NCBI RefSeq assembly: GCF_036206005.1
Contig: NZ_CP108143.1
Coordinates: 2,914,001-2,978,000 of the forward strand
Direction of reading: 5' to 3'
Origin: Streptomyces sp. NBC_00178
GTDB lineage: Bacteria; Actinomycetota; Actinomycetes; Streptomycetales; Streptomycetaceae
Length of the DNA: 64,000 bases
In this document: positions 53,593 to 62,137 of the stretch, piece after piece
How the letters are laid out: each line of letters starts with the position of its first letter
Position numbering within the stretch: position 1 is the first letter of the stretch
Notes under the pieces: generated by a model
What the model was told of the DNA's origin: nothing
Database searches by the model: none
What the model saw: only the letters and a program-made list of their open reading frames with translations
Program-made: the position numbers and the translations under genes

Positions 53593-54768
53593 ATGACGTC
53601 TGTGCCGCAGCCCGTTCTGGAACTCTCCGCCGACCAGGCCCGCCGGATCGCCCTGCGCTCCCAGGGCCTCCTGGGCGCCCCGGACCGCCGGGGCGGGGTC
53701 CGGGGAGTGCTGCGCGCCCTCGGGGCCGTCCAGCTCGACACGATCTCGGTCCTGGCCCGGTCGCACGAGCTCGTCCCCTACGCGCGCCTGGGGGCCGTCG
53801 GACGGCGCACCGTCGACGACGCCTACTGGACGAACGGTCACTCGTTCGAGTACTGGTCGCACGCCGCCTGCATCCTCCCGGTCGAGGAGTGGCCGCACTT
53901 CGCCTTCCGCCGCCGCGCCTACCGGGCCCGTCCGCAGTGGGGCCACGACCTGCCCGACGGTGTGTACGAGACGGTGATCAAGCAGTTGCGCACCGAGGGC
54001 CCGCTGACGGCCACCGAGCTCGGCGGCGCGAAGAACGGCGGCGAGTGGTGGGACTGGTCGGCCTCCAAGGTCGCCGTCGAGCGGGCCCTGATGTACGGCG
54101 AGGTGGTGTGCACCGAGCGGCGCGGATGGAAGCGGGTCTACGACCTGGCCGAGCGGGCGATCCCCGACGCGCTGCTCCACGACGACATGGATGACGCGGA
54201 GTGCCTGCGCCGGCTCGTGGCGCTGGCCGGACGGTCGCTGGGCGTCGGCACCCGGGCGGACATCGCCGACTACCACCGGCTCAAGGGCGAACAGTTCGAC
54301 GCGGTCGTGGCGGACTCCGGGCTGGTCCCGGTGTCGGTGCGGGGCTGGGCGAAGCCGGCGTGGGCCGACCCGGAGGCCCTGGCCTCGGAGCCGCGCGGCC
54401 GTCACCGCACGACGCTCCTGTCACCGTTCGACTCCCTGATCTGGGAGCGTGCGCGCACGGAGCGGATCTTCGGGTTCACCCACCGCCTGGAGGCGTACGT
54501 ACCCCGGCCCAAGCGGATCCACGGCTACTTCGCGATGCCGCTGCTGGCGGGTGGCAGGCTGCAGGGCCGGGTCGACCCCGCGAGGGAGGGAACCACGCTG
54601 GTCGCGCGCCAGGTGTCGCTGGACGGCGCGAAGTCCGTCGCGCCGATGGCCCAAGCCCTCGCCGAGGCGGCGTCCTGGGTCGGCTGCACGGATGTCCGGG
54701 TCGAGCGGGTGGAGGCACCCGGACTGCGCGCGCCCCTCACGGTGGCGGTCGCCCAGGCACTGGCCTGA
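53593..54768 (+). CDS. Winged-helix DNA-binding protein of the YcaQ (AlkZ/AlkX) family
   Basis: A 391-residue protein from ATG 53593. The family (HTH_42) comprises three tandem winged helices that remove cross-linked or alkylated bases from DNA. The signature in the N-terminal part reads AVQLDTIS (Gln-x-Asp), which fits the YcaQ/AlkX branch rather than the Gln-x-Gln AlkZ branch. Further conserved stretches are EYWSHAACILP and LLSPFDSLIWERAR. A role in DNA interstrand crosslink repair is inferred from the family. It lies 10 bp after the acetyltransferase gene and converges on the response-regulator gene. Confidence 0.87.
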   Translation: MTSVPQPVLELSADQARRIALRSQGLLGAPDRRGGVRGVLRALGAVQLDTISVLARSHELVPYARLGAVGRRTVDDAYWTNGHSFEYWSHAACILPVEEWPHFAFRRRAYRARPQWGHDLPDGVYETVIKQLRTEGPLTATELGGAKNGGEWWDWSASKVAVERALMYGEVVCTERRGWKRVYDLAERAIPDALLHDDMDDAECLRRLVALAGRSLGVGTRADIADYHRLKGEQFDAVVADSGLVPVSVRGWAKPAWADPEALASEPRGRHRTTLLSPFDSLIWERARTERIFGFTHRLEAYVPRPKRIHGYFAMPLLAGGRLQGRVDPAREGTTLVARQVSLDGAKSVAPMAQALAEAASWVGCTDVRVERVEAPGLRAPLTVAVAQALA

Positions 54769-54795
54769 GGGCCCGAGGGCCGTCCTGCCGGAACA

Positions 54796-55539
54796 TCACC
54801 GGATCTCGAGGATCTTCTCCCGCATGGCGTAGACCACCGCTTCCATCCGGGAATGCAGCTGCAGCTTCTCCAGGATATTGCGGACGTGGTTCTTGACCGT
54901 GTTCTCCGAGATGAACAGTTCCTTGGCGATATCGCGGTTGTTCATGCCCGTGGCGACGAGTTTGAGGACCTCCAGCTCGCGCTCGGTGAGACGTGGCGCC
55001 GGCACGAGTCGGCGCTCGTCGGTGCGCTGGATCATCGATTTGAACTCGGTGAGCAGTTTGGAGGCCATCGAAGGACTGATCTGGGACTGGCCGTCCGCCA
55101 CCGCGCGAATCGCCGTGGCCACCTCGTCGGTGGAGATCTCCTTGAGGAGATAGCCGGTCGCGCCGGCCTTGATCGCCTCGTAGAGGTCGGCCTCCTCGTC
55201 GCTGATCGTCAGCATGATGATCTTGGCGCTGGGGGCGACCTCCTTGATGGAGGTGCACGCTTCGATGCCCCCGCGCCTGGGCATCCGTACGTCCATCAGC
55301 ACGATGTCGGGCAGCAGGTCCGCCGCCTTGTCCACGGCCTCGGCACCGTCCCCCGCCTCTCCGACGACCTGGATGTCCTCCTCCTGGGCGAGGACGATCT
55401 CCAGCCCCCTGCGGAAGAGCGCGTGGTCGTCGACCACGAGCACCCTGATCGGCTCCTTGCGGGAACTGCCGTCGTCCGCACCGGAGTCCGCGCCGCCGGC
55501 GCCGGTCGTCCCGCGCACGGGACCGAAGGTGTCCGCCAT
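54796..55539 (-). CDS. Orphan NarL/FixJ-type response regulator
   Basis: A 247-residue protein from ATG 55539, with GGGAGGAACG just before it. A 30-residue disordered tail is followed by a receiver domain (31-150) with phosphoacceptor Asp83 (LMDVRMP) and the acidic pair VVDDH. A LuxR-type helix-turn-helix follows (about 180-240; [22 protein letters not shown]). No histidine kinase is adjacent, so it is an orphan. Between this gene and hpf there is a terminator, so the two are separate units. Confidence 0.94.
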   Translation of the reverse strand: MADTFGPVRGTTGAGGADSGADDGSSRKEPIRVLVVDDHALFRRGLEIVLAQEEDIQVVGEAGDGAEAVDKAADLLPDIVLMDVRMPRRGGIEACTSIKEVAPSAKIIMLTISDEEADLYEAIKAGATGYLLKEISTDEVATAIRAVADGQSQISPSMASKLLTEFKSMIQRTDERRLVPAPRLTERELEVLKLVATGMNNRDIAKELFISENTVKNHVRNILEKLQLHSRMEAVVYAMREKILEIR

Positions 55540-55672
55540 CGTTCCTCCCCCTGAAGGCCACTGCCTGAGGTCACAGGCTGCCCGCCAACGGCAGTGCACA
55601 CAGCACTGATTGGCCTGGGGCGCCATGCTTTCATGCCCGGCGGCCCGAAGCAGTGCCCCCGCGTGCGCACGC

Positions 55673-55710
55673 GGTGCCCCCGGCCGCGCGCGAACGCTTC
55701 CGGGGGCACC
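55673..55710 (-). terminator. hpf terminator hairpin
   Basis: GGTGCCCCCGG (55673-55683) pairs exactly with CCGGGGGCACC (55700-55710) in an 11-bp stem with a 16-nt loop, 24 nt past the hpf stop. The flanking GCAC/GTGC can extend the stem. Confidence 0.75.
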
Positions 55711-55734
55711 GTGCATGAGCTGTGGACGGTGACG

Positions 55735-56424
55735 TCAGCCGCCGAGCGCACCGCCCGCGCCGCCCGCCCCGTCGGAGGCCAGCGGGTCGGTCCTCAGGTG
55801 GATGACGCCGTAGTCGTAGGCGTGCCGCCGGTAGACGACACTGGGCTCCTTGGTCTCGGAATCGACGAAGAGGTAGAAGTCGTGTCCGACCAACTCCATC
55901 TCGTAGAGAGCCTGGTCGAGCGTCATGGGCGCCGCGACGTGCATCTTCTCGCGCACGACGAGCGGCCCTTCGCCCTGCACCTCGAGCGAACCGACCCTCC
56001 TGGTGGGCACGGACTCGGCCGACTCCTCGGCAATCAACTCGCCGTCGCCGTTGAAGGAGGCGGCTTCGGGCACGACATCAGCGACCTCGGCCGCGGACAA
56101 CCGCCCGCTGCCGCGCCTGCTGTAGCGCTTGTCGTGCTCCTTGCGCAGCTGTGTGTCCAGCTTGTCGGTGGCCAGGTCCAGCGCTGCGTACGGGTCGCCT
56201 GCCGCTGCTTCCGCCCGGATGACCGGCCCACGTGAGCGAAGCGTGATCTCCACCCGTGCGGCTCGGTCGGCCTGACGGGGATTCGGCTCCTTGGACACCT
56301 CGACGTCGAGGCTGATCACCTTGCCGTCGAACTTCTGGATCTTGTCCAGCTTCAGTTTCTCGGCCACGTGCTTGCGGAACCGCTCGGGCACCTCGGTCTT
56401 GCGGCCCTTGACGACGATGTCCAC
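55735..56424 (-). CDS. hpf: Long-form ribosome hibernation promoting factor
   Basis: A 229-residue protein from GTG 56424 (the frame is open to 56481). The N-terminal domain (about 1-105) binds the decoding centre of the small subunit. A charged linker leads to the C-terminal dimerisation domain (about 165-225; FYLFVDSETKEPSVVYRRHAYDYG, read in parts), which defines the long form that makes 100S dimers in stationary phase. The Gly-rich tail is normal for the genus. It is a single-gene unit with a 329-bp leader region. Confidence 0.93.
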   Translation of the reverse strand: MDIVVKGRKTEVPERFRKHVAEKLKLDKIQKFDGKVISLDVEVSKEPNPRQADRAARVEITLRSRGPVIRAEAAAGDPYAALDLATDKLDTQLRKEHDKRYSRRGSGRLSAAEVADVVPEAASFNGDGELIAEESAESVPTRRVGSLEVQGEGPLVVREKMHVAAPMTLDQALYEMELVGHDFYLFVDSETKEPSVVYRRHAYDYGVIHLRTDPLASDGAGGAGGALGG

Positions 56425-56753
56425 GCAGAACTCCGTTCCCGGATCACTCCGCTTCGGCGGCGGAGCATCTCCCTTTTGCACCAGGCTCCAGTGATCACCG
56501 GAGCCGCGGACTCGGTGACTTCCACCTCCTCCTCCCCCACCGATGAGGTGTCCACCCCACCGACTTCCATGCTTCTGGCCTGCTGGTGAGTTACCTGCCC
56601 GAAACCTGGTGGTGCATTCGTCGAGGCGCGGGATTCACCGTTCCTCACAACCGAACATAGCCTGCCCACCACCGTGTCGGCACCCGCTACTCACGCGTAC
56701 CTCCGATCAGGGCCCTTTACCCACGTACTACCTGCAACGATGCAAGTTAACTG
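56425..56753. other. Intergenic region between hpf and the ComF-like gene
   Basis: 329 bp without a gene. It should contain the hpf promoter on the minus strand and the 3' flank of the ComF-like gene. It is less GC-rich than its surroundings near 56725-56775. I see no terminator hairpin of note and no promoter that I can place with confidence. Confidence 0.55.
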
Positions 56754-57473
56754 TCAGTTCCGGTTTAATTCGAAAGCAGTCGGAGAAGCTGCGACAACCG
56801 CGGCCATGAGCCCGTCCGCGCCGGCACCCCCGGCAGGCGCCGCGGCCCGGACGGCGCGTGCGGCATCGGCCAGCGAGGCACCCGTCGTCAACACGTCGTC
56901 GACGAGCACCACCCGGCCCCGCACGAGAAGTTCCGCACCCCCGTCCGCGACCGCCAGGGCGCCCGACAGATTCGCCTGCCGCTCGCGCGCCCCCAGTCCC
57001 GCTTGGTCGGCAACGGTCCGCCGCTGCCGCAGCACCGCGAGCACCCCGGCCCGCACGCCCCCGCTCCGCAGTTCGGTCGCGGCCGCGACCGCGATCCTGC
57101 GCACCGGATCGTGCCCCCGCGCGGCCGTGGCACGCCGGGCGGACGGGACAGGGACGAGGAGCACGGGCCGCGCCCCGGCCGCTTGCCCCGCCCCGGCGCG
57201 CACAGCGGCCGCCAGCGCCCCGCCGAGCGCGCCCGTGAGGCCCAGCGCCCCCCGCTCCTTGTGGGCCAGCAGCACGGCGCGTACGGCGTTCTCGTACGGC
57301 GCCGCGGCGTGGACCACGGGGAGACCGGACGGCTCGGGCGCGGGTCTCACACGGCGCGGCACAGCGCCCAGCGCCCGCGCGCACGCTTCACACAGACCGG
57401 AACGCGGCCTGCCGCAGCCCGCACAGGGCAGGGGCAGGACCAGCCCCGCGATCTCGCGCCACCATCCCCTCAC
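56754..57473 (-). CDS. ComF-family phosphoribosyltransferase-like protein
   Basis: About 239 residues from GTG 57473 (MRGWWREIAG); the frame is open to 57521 and the start is uncertain. A four-Cys zinc-binding N-terminus (CAGCGRPRSGLCEAC) precedes a type I phosphoribosyltransferase fold with the PRPP loop VVLVDDVLTTGAS and the conserved RTVADQAGLGARERQAN. ComF proteins are linked to DNA uptake in naturally competent bacteria. In Streptomyces the function is not established; the Cys finger and PRPP loop appear intact. It follows lpqB by about 84 nt on the same strand. Confidence 0.87.
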   Translation of the reverse strand: MRGWWREIAGLVLPLPCAGCGRPRSGLCEACARALGAVPRRVRPAPEPSGLPVVHAAAPYENAVRAVLLAHKERGALGLTGALGGALAAAVRAGAGQAAGARPVLLVPVPSARRATAARGHDPVRRIAVAAATELRSGGVRAGVLAVLRQRRTVADQAGLGARERQANLSGALAVADGGAELLVRGRVVLVDDVLTTGASLADAARAVRAAAPAGGAGADGLMAAVVAASPTAFELNRN

Positions 57474-57556
57474 CCCTCCACTGTGCGCGGCGGACCGGCA
57501 GCGGGCCACCCCTGTGGACAACCGCCGGTCAATCGCCTGTGGACGGCCGGGCCGGC

Positions 57557-59425
57557 TCAGCCCGGGTAGACGAGCGAGGAACCGTCCTTGAGGACCGTCT
57601 GCCAGTTGTCACCCGGTGACAGTTTCACTATGCCGTCACCCTCGGTGTCGGCCATCAGCGGCAACTGCTCGTCATCCGCCGCCGCCACCGCGGTCACCTG
57701 GTTCACACCCGGCAGCACACCGGACGACGAGGTGGACCCGTCGGCCTGCACGTAACGCACCTGCTGCACACCGCCCTCCTCCTTGCCGACCACGACGAGC
57801 CGGCTGCGGCCCGACCAGGACACCGCCGTCACATCCGCCAGCTGGGGCGCGGCCTGCCGCAGGTCCTCCACGGACACCGTCTCGGACTTCCCGGAGCCAT
57901 GGCGCTCGACCCTGCCGATGCGCAGCGTCGTGTGCCCGTCCTGCGACACCCGAAGGGCGATGCGCACCCCGTCGGACGACATCCGCAGCGCCTCGATCCG
58001 GCCCCCGTCCAGCCCCGGGATCTCGACCTCCTGCGGCTTTCCGGCCCCGTCCACGAGGCGCAGCAGCCTGGGACCGGCAGGATCACGGTCGGCGACCCAC
58101 ACGTCCCCGTTGCCGTCCCAGCTCGGTGCCGACAGCCGGTCCGCGGGCCTCGCCGCGCCGCTGCTCACCACGGGCGCGGACGGCTCGCTGTCCGAGACCA
58201 GGGAGGACACGTAGAGGTGCTGCCCGTTCGCCGACACCGCGGCCGCCTGCTGTTCGTCCCTGGCCACACCGACGGCGCCCATGGCCACCGCACCACTGCC
58301 GAACGGGCCGGTCACCGGCTCCGGATCACCGCTCCCCTTGCTGCTGCCGGGGATGCGCTGCACGTGCCCCTTGGCGTCGACGAAGTACTGGCTGTCGGGG
58401 GTGTCGGGGGCCCTGTCCGCGGCGAACTCCTCCGCCTCGTCGGCCCCCAGCGAGCACAGCGGCCCCCGCCCGCCCTGCAGCTCCACCTGTCCCACGCGGG
58501 CCGACGTCAGGTCGCGCAGGGTGAAGAGCACCTGGGCGGCCATCATCCGGCAGGCGCCCTGGCCCGCCTTCTCCGCCTTCTTGTTCAGCGGCACCTTCAG
58601 GACGTTCTGGTCGTCCGGAGCCAGCGACGTGACCCCCTTCCTCAACGAGGTGCCGGCGGGGAAGCGCGAATCGACCACCGGCCGCAGCCAGTTCGAGGGC
58701 CCTGCCAGCAGCGCCCGCACCGTCTGCGTCGTCGTGTCCATGCGGGTGACGGGATCCGTACGGTTGCGGACGTAGACGGGGTCGGCGACCAGCGCGGGCA
58801 GCTCCTCCCCCGTCCGGCCCGCGGCGAAGTAGTACTTGTTCACGGAGCGGTAGAGACGCTTGAAGTCGGACTGTCCGAGCACCAGGCCGTCCGGCACGAT
58901 GTCGATGCGCCACTCGTGCCTGCCGTCCGCCCCCTTCTCCCGGACCAGGTGCAGCATCTGGGAGTACTCGGTCGGGGCCAGCGGCCGGTAGGAGCTCTGC
59001 GCGTCGACCGCCGCCACCTGCTCGCCGGTCAGCGTGTAGGTGGTCTCGGTGCCCCTGCGCTCCTTGTCGTGGATCGTGGGCCCGTTGCGGTTGGGAGCCT
59101 TCGCGAGCACCGTGGTGCCCTCGCTCGGCTGCCAGGTGCGGGCCGCCTGCGCCGTCAGGTACGTACGGGTCGTCCGGAAGTCCGGATCGTCGCTCGTCAT
59201 CGACTCGAGGAACCCGTCGACGACCTCCAGGGGCGCCGCGCCCTCCCTCGGCGGAACGGCGTACACCTGCACCTGGGAATCGCCCGGCTGCGAGGCGTCG
59301 ACCGGTTTCACGTCACCGGTGTCCGGCATCGCCCCGCACCCCGCGAGCACCACCACACCGCAGCCGAGCAGCACGGACAGCCGCACCGCCCGCCCGGGAG
59401 CACCCCGTCGACGCTCACTCTCCAC
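57557..59425 (-). CDS. lpqB: Lipoprotein LpqB, MtrAB accessory
   Basis: A 622-residue lipoprotein from GTG 59425, which has GAGGAC 7 nt before it and overlaps the mtrB stop by 11 nt; an open frame continues upstream but lies within mtrB. The lipobox is LAGC (Cys30). A GerMN-type domain (about 180-330) and a C-terminal beta-propeller-like region with repeated WDGNGDVWVADRD-type blades follow. In mycobacteria LpqB interacts with the sensor MtrB and modulates MtrA phosphorylation. The gene order here (mtrA, mtrB, lpqB) is the conserved actinobacterial one. Confidence 0.95.
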   Translation of the reverse strand: MESERRRGAPGRAVRLSVLLGCGVVVLAGCGAMPDTGDVKPVDASQPGDSQVQVYAVPPREGAAPLEVVDGFLESMTSDDPDFRTTRTYLTAQAARTWQPSEGTTVLAKAPNRNGPTIHDKERRGTETTYTLTGEQVAAVDAQSSYRPLAPTEYSQMLHLVREKGADGRHEWRIDIVPDGLVLGQSDFKRLYRSVNKYYFAAGRTGEELPALVADPVYVRNRTDPVTRMDTTTQTVRALLAGPSNWLRPVVDSRFPAGTSLRKGVTSLAPDDQNVLKVPLNKKAEKAGQGACRMMAAQVLFTLRDLTSARVGQVELQGGRGPLCSLGADEAEEFAADRAPDTPDSQYFVDAKGHVQRIPGSSKGSGDPEPVTGPFGSGAVAMGAVGVARDEQQAAAVSANGQHLYVSSLVSDSEPSAPVVSSGAARPADRLSAPSWDGNGDVWVADRDPAGPRLLRLVDGAGKPQEVEIPGLDGGRIEALRMSSDGVRIALRVSQDGHTTLRIGRVERHGSGKSETVSVEDLRQAAPQLADVTAVSWSGRSRLVVVGKEEGGVQQVRYVQADGSTSSSGVLPGVNQVTAVAAADDEQLPLMADTEGDGIVKLSPGDNWQTVLKDGSSLVYPG

Positions 59426-61442
59426 GAGCCGTGTCCTCCCGCTCAGGGTCCTGCGCCTCCGGATCGGCGGCGCCACCGGGCCGGTCGCCGGCCGGACGCG
59501 ACACCACGCGCGCTCCGTTGCCCGGCAGCGCCGCCGGGTGGACCGATGCCGGGGTACGCGAGCCCGCCGTGCCGTGCGCGGCCGCGGTGAGCGGAGACCG
59601 CGCGGAGCCGGACTGGCTCGGTACCGACATGAGCCGGTGCTCTGACGCGGCGGGTACCGCCTCCGCCCGCTCACGCTCCTCCCGATTGCGCCGGGAGTCC
59701 TCGGGCTCCAGCGGTATCGGCGACCCGCGCAGCGGCTCGTCCGCCGTGCGCGGCAGGGTCAGCCGGAACTGTGAACCACCACCCGGCTCACCCCACGCCT
59801 GAAGCCATCCGCCGTGCAGCCGGGCGTCCTCGACGGCGATCGACAGTCCCAGACCCGTCCCGCCGGTCGTGCGGGCCCGCGCCGGGTCCGCACGCCAGAA
59901 ACGGTTGAACACGCGGGTCGCCTCGCCGGGCTTGAGCCCCACGCCGTAGTCCCGCACCGCCACGGCCACCGCACCCTGGGCGGCGCCCATGCGCACGACG
60001 ACGTCGCGGCCCTCACCGTGCTCGACCGCGTTGACGACGAGGTTGCGCAGGACCCGCTCGACACGGCGGGCGTCCGCCTCCGCGATCACGGGCTGCTCGT
60101 CGCCGATCACCCGGATCCGGCTGCCCTTGCGTTCCGCGAGCGGCGCGGCGCCGCCGATCACGCGCCGGACGACCGTACGCAGGTCTATCGGTTCCGCCTC
60201 CAGCGCCGCCGCCCCCGCGTCGAACCTGCTGATCTCCAGCAGGTCGGAGAGGAGCGACTCGAAACGGTCGAGCTGGTCCCCCAGCAGTTCGGCGGACCGG
60301 GCCGTGACGGGATCGAAGTCGACGCGCGCCTCGTGGATCACATCGGCCGCCATGCGCACCGTCGTCAGCGGGGTGCGCAGCTCATGGCTGACGTCGGAGA
60401 CGAAACGCCGCTGCATGCGGGAGAGCTCCTCCAGCTGCTGGATCTTCAGCTGGAGGCTCTGCGCCATCTTGTTGAAGGCTTCACCGAGGCGTGCGATGTC
60501 GTCCTCGCCGGTGACCTTCATGCGCTCCTGGAGCCGGCCCGCGGAGAGCCGCTCGGCGATGCCGGCCGCCATACGCACGGGCGTGACGACCTGGCGCACG
60601 ACGAACCACGCGATGGCCCCCAGCAGCACGACGACGAAGAGACCGGCCGTGGCCAGCGTCGTCGTCACGAGGGTCAGCGACTTCTCCTCCTGCGTGAGCG
60701 GGAAGAGGTAGTACAGCTCGTACGGGTTGTGGTCGATGTCGTAGAGCCGCTTGCCCACGACGAGCCCGGGCTCCGGGCTCTTGCCGTGGGAATAGCGGAT
60801 CAGCGAGTACGTCTGGAAGGCGCCCGCCCCCTGACCCACGTCGTCGCGGAGCCTCTGCGGGATGCTGGACGCCTCCACGCTGCCCGAACCCCGCGGGGCC
60901 CGGCTGGTGCCCTGTCCCGCCGAGTCGGGGCTGAGCGCCACGACGTTGAACGCGTTGGTCCCGCCGCTGGCGAGCTGATCGACCAGCTCCGTGCGCCACG
61001 AGGTGTTGGCCGTCGTGCCGTCGGCGCCCTCCTCGCCCTGGTCACCCGGAAGCAGAGGGGCGTTCGCGTTCGCCTGGGCGGCCGCGAAGCCGCCGGCCGC
61101 CTGGGTCTGCGCGGCCTTGCCCTTCGCCTCGAGCAGACCGTTACGGACCTGCCCGATCACGACGAATCCCAGGAGCAGCACCACACCGATCGACATCAGC
61201 AGGGTGCCCGCGACCACCCGCAGCTGCAGGTTGCGCCGCCACAGCCGGACGGCCGGAAGCAGCGGCCCGCTGATCCAGCGCAGGAGAAGCCGGGGCACCG
61301 GACCGCCGGGCGTCCGGTCGCGGAGCAACCGGACGCCCCGCAGGACCTTGCCGAAGCGGGAGGACGTCCCCGGGGGACCGGCAGCCCGCTCCGTGCGTGC
61401 CCCGGTGCCCCCGGGTGGCGGAGCAGCGCTGCCCAGGGTCAT
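59415..61442 (-). CDS. mtrB: Sensor histidine kinase MtrB
   Basis: A 675-residue kinase from ATG 61442, one base after the mtrA stop; a GTG at 61472 inside mtrA is an alternative. Two membrane helices (about 77-100 and 262-285) flank an extracytoplasmic sensor loop. A HAMP domain, the H-box FVSDVSHELRTPL, the N-box RNLVVNAVEHGEG and the G-boxes DYGVGL and TGGTGLGLSI are intact. A Pro/Ser-rich cytoplasmic tail of about 100 residues follows. It phosphorylates MtrA and governs wall metabolism, development and antibiotic production in streptomycetes. Confidence 0.96.
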   Translation of the reverse strand: MTLGSAAPPPGGTGARTERAAGPPGTSSRFGKVLRGVRLLRDRTPGGPVPRLLLRWISGPLLPAVRLWRRNLQLRVVAGTLLMSIGVVLLLGFVVIGQVRNGLLEAKGKAAQTQAAGGFAAAQANANAPLLPGDQGEEGADGTTANTSWRTELVDQLASGGTNAFNVVALSPDSAGQGTSRAPRGSGSVEASSIPQRLRDDVGQGAGAFQTYSLIRYSHGKSPEPGLVVGKRLYDIDHNPYELYYLFPLTQEEKSLTLVTTTLATAGLFVVVLLGAIAWFVVRQVVTPVRMAAGIAERLSAGRLQERMKVTGEDDIARLGEAFNKMAQSLQLKIQQLEELSRMQRRFVSDVSHELRTPLTTVRMAADVIHEARVDFDPVTARSAELLGDQLDRFESLLSDLLEISRFDAGAAALEAEPIDLRTVVRRVIGGAAPLAERKGSRIRVIGDEQPVIAEADARRVERVLRNLVVNAVEHGEGRDVVVRMGAAQGAVAVAVRDYGVGLKPGEATRVFNRFWRADPARARTTGGTGLGLSIAVEDARLHGGWLQAWGEPGGGSQFRLTLPRTADEPLRGSPIPLEPEDSRRNREERERAEAVPAASEHRLMSVPSQSGSARSPLTAAAHGTAGSRTPASVHPAALPGNGARVVSRPAGDRPGGAADPEAQDPEREDTARGE

Positions 61443-61443
61443 G

Positions 61444-62133
61444 TCAGCTCGGTCCGGCCTTGTAGCCGACACCGCGGACGGTCACGACGATCTCCGGTCG
61501 CTCCGGGTCCTTCTCGACCTTCGAGCGGAGCCGCTGCACGTGCACGTTCACCAGACGGGTGTCCGCGGCATGGCGATAGCCCCACACCTGCTCCAGCAGC
61601 ACCTCACGGGTGAAGACCTGCCAGGGCTTGCGGGCGAGCGCGACCAGCAGGTCGAACTCCAGCGGGGTCAGCGCGATGGACTGCCCCTCCCTCTTCACCG
61701 AGTGGCCCGCCACGTCGATGACCAGGTCCCCGATCGTCAGCTGCTCGGGCGCGGGCTCCTCGGACCTCCGCAGACGTGCCCTGATCCGGGCAACCAACTC
61801 CTTCGGTTTGAACGGCTTGACGATGTAGTCGTCGGCCCCGGACTCCAGGCCCACCACCACGTCCACCGTGTCGCTCTTGGCCGTGAGCATGACGATCGGC
61901 ACACCCGACTCCGCCCTGATCAGCCGGCAGACCTCGATGCCGTCCCGTCCGGGAAGCATGAGGTCGAGCAGCACCAGGTCGGGCTTGGCCTCGCGAAATG
62001 CGGCCAGTGCCTTGTCGCCGTCCGCTACGAACGACGGTTCGAAACCTTCTCCCCGCAGCACGATGCCGAGCATCTCGGCCAGTGCGGTGTCGTCGTCGAC
62101 GACAAGGACGCGTCCCTTCATAAACGACATCAT
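61444..62133 (-). CDS. mtrA: Response regulator MtrA
   Basis: A 229-residue OmpR-type regulator. It starts at ATG 62133 (MMSFMKGR), with an in-frame ATG at 62121 as an alternative. The receiver domain has the acidic triad DDD (13-15), phosphoacceptor Asp57 (LLDLMLP) and the conserved Lys in VKPF. The C-terminal winged helix has the FTREVLLEQVWGYRH segment. The sequence is very close to what I recall of S. coelicolor MtrA. Only 4 bp separate it from the mtnA stop, so it is at least partly cotranscribed with mtnA. Confidence 0.97.
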   Translation of the reverse strand: MMSFMKGRVLVVDDDTALAEMLGIVLRGEGFEPSFVADGDKALAAFREAKPDLVLLDLMLPGRDGIEVCRLIRAESGVPIVMLTAKSDTVDVVVGLESGADDYIVKPFKPKELVARIRARLRRSEEPAPEQLTIGDLVIDVAGHSVKREGQSIALTPLEFDLLVALARKPWQVFTREVLLEQVWGYRHAADTRLVNVHVQRLRSKVEKDPERPEIVVTVRGVGYKAGPS

Positions 62134-62137
62134 CCCA

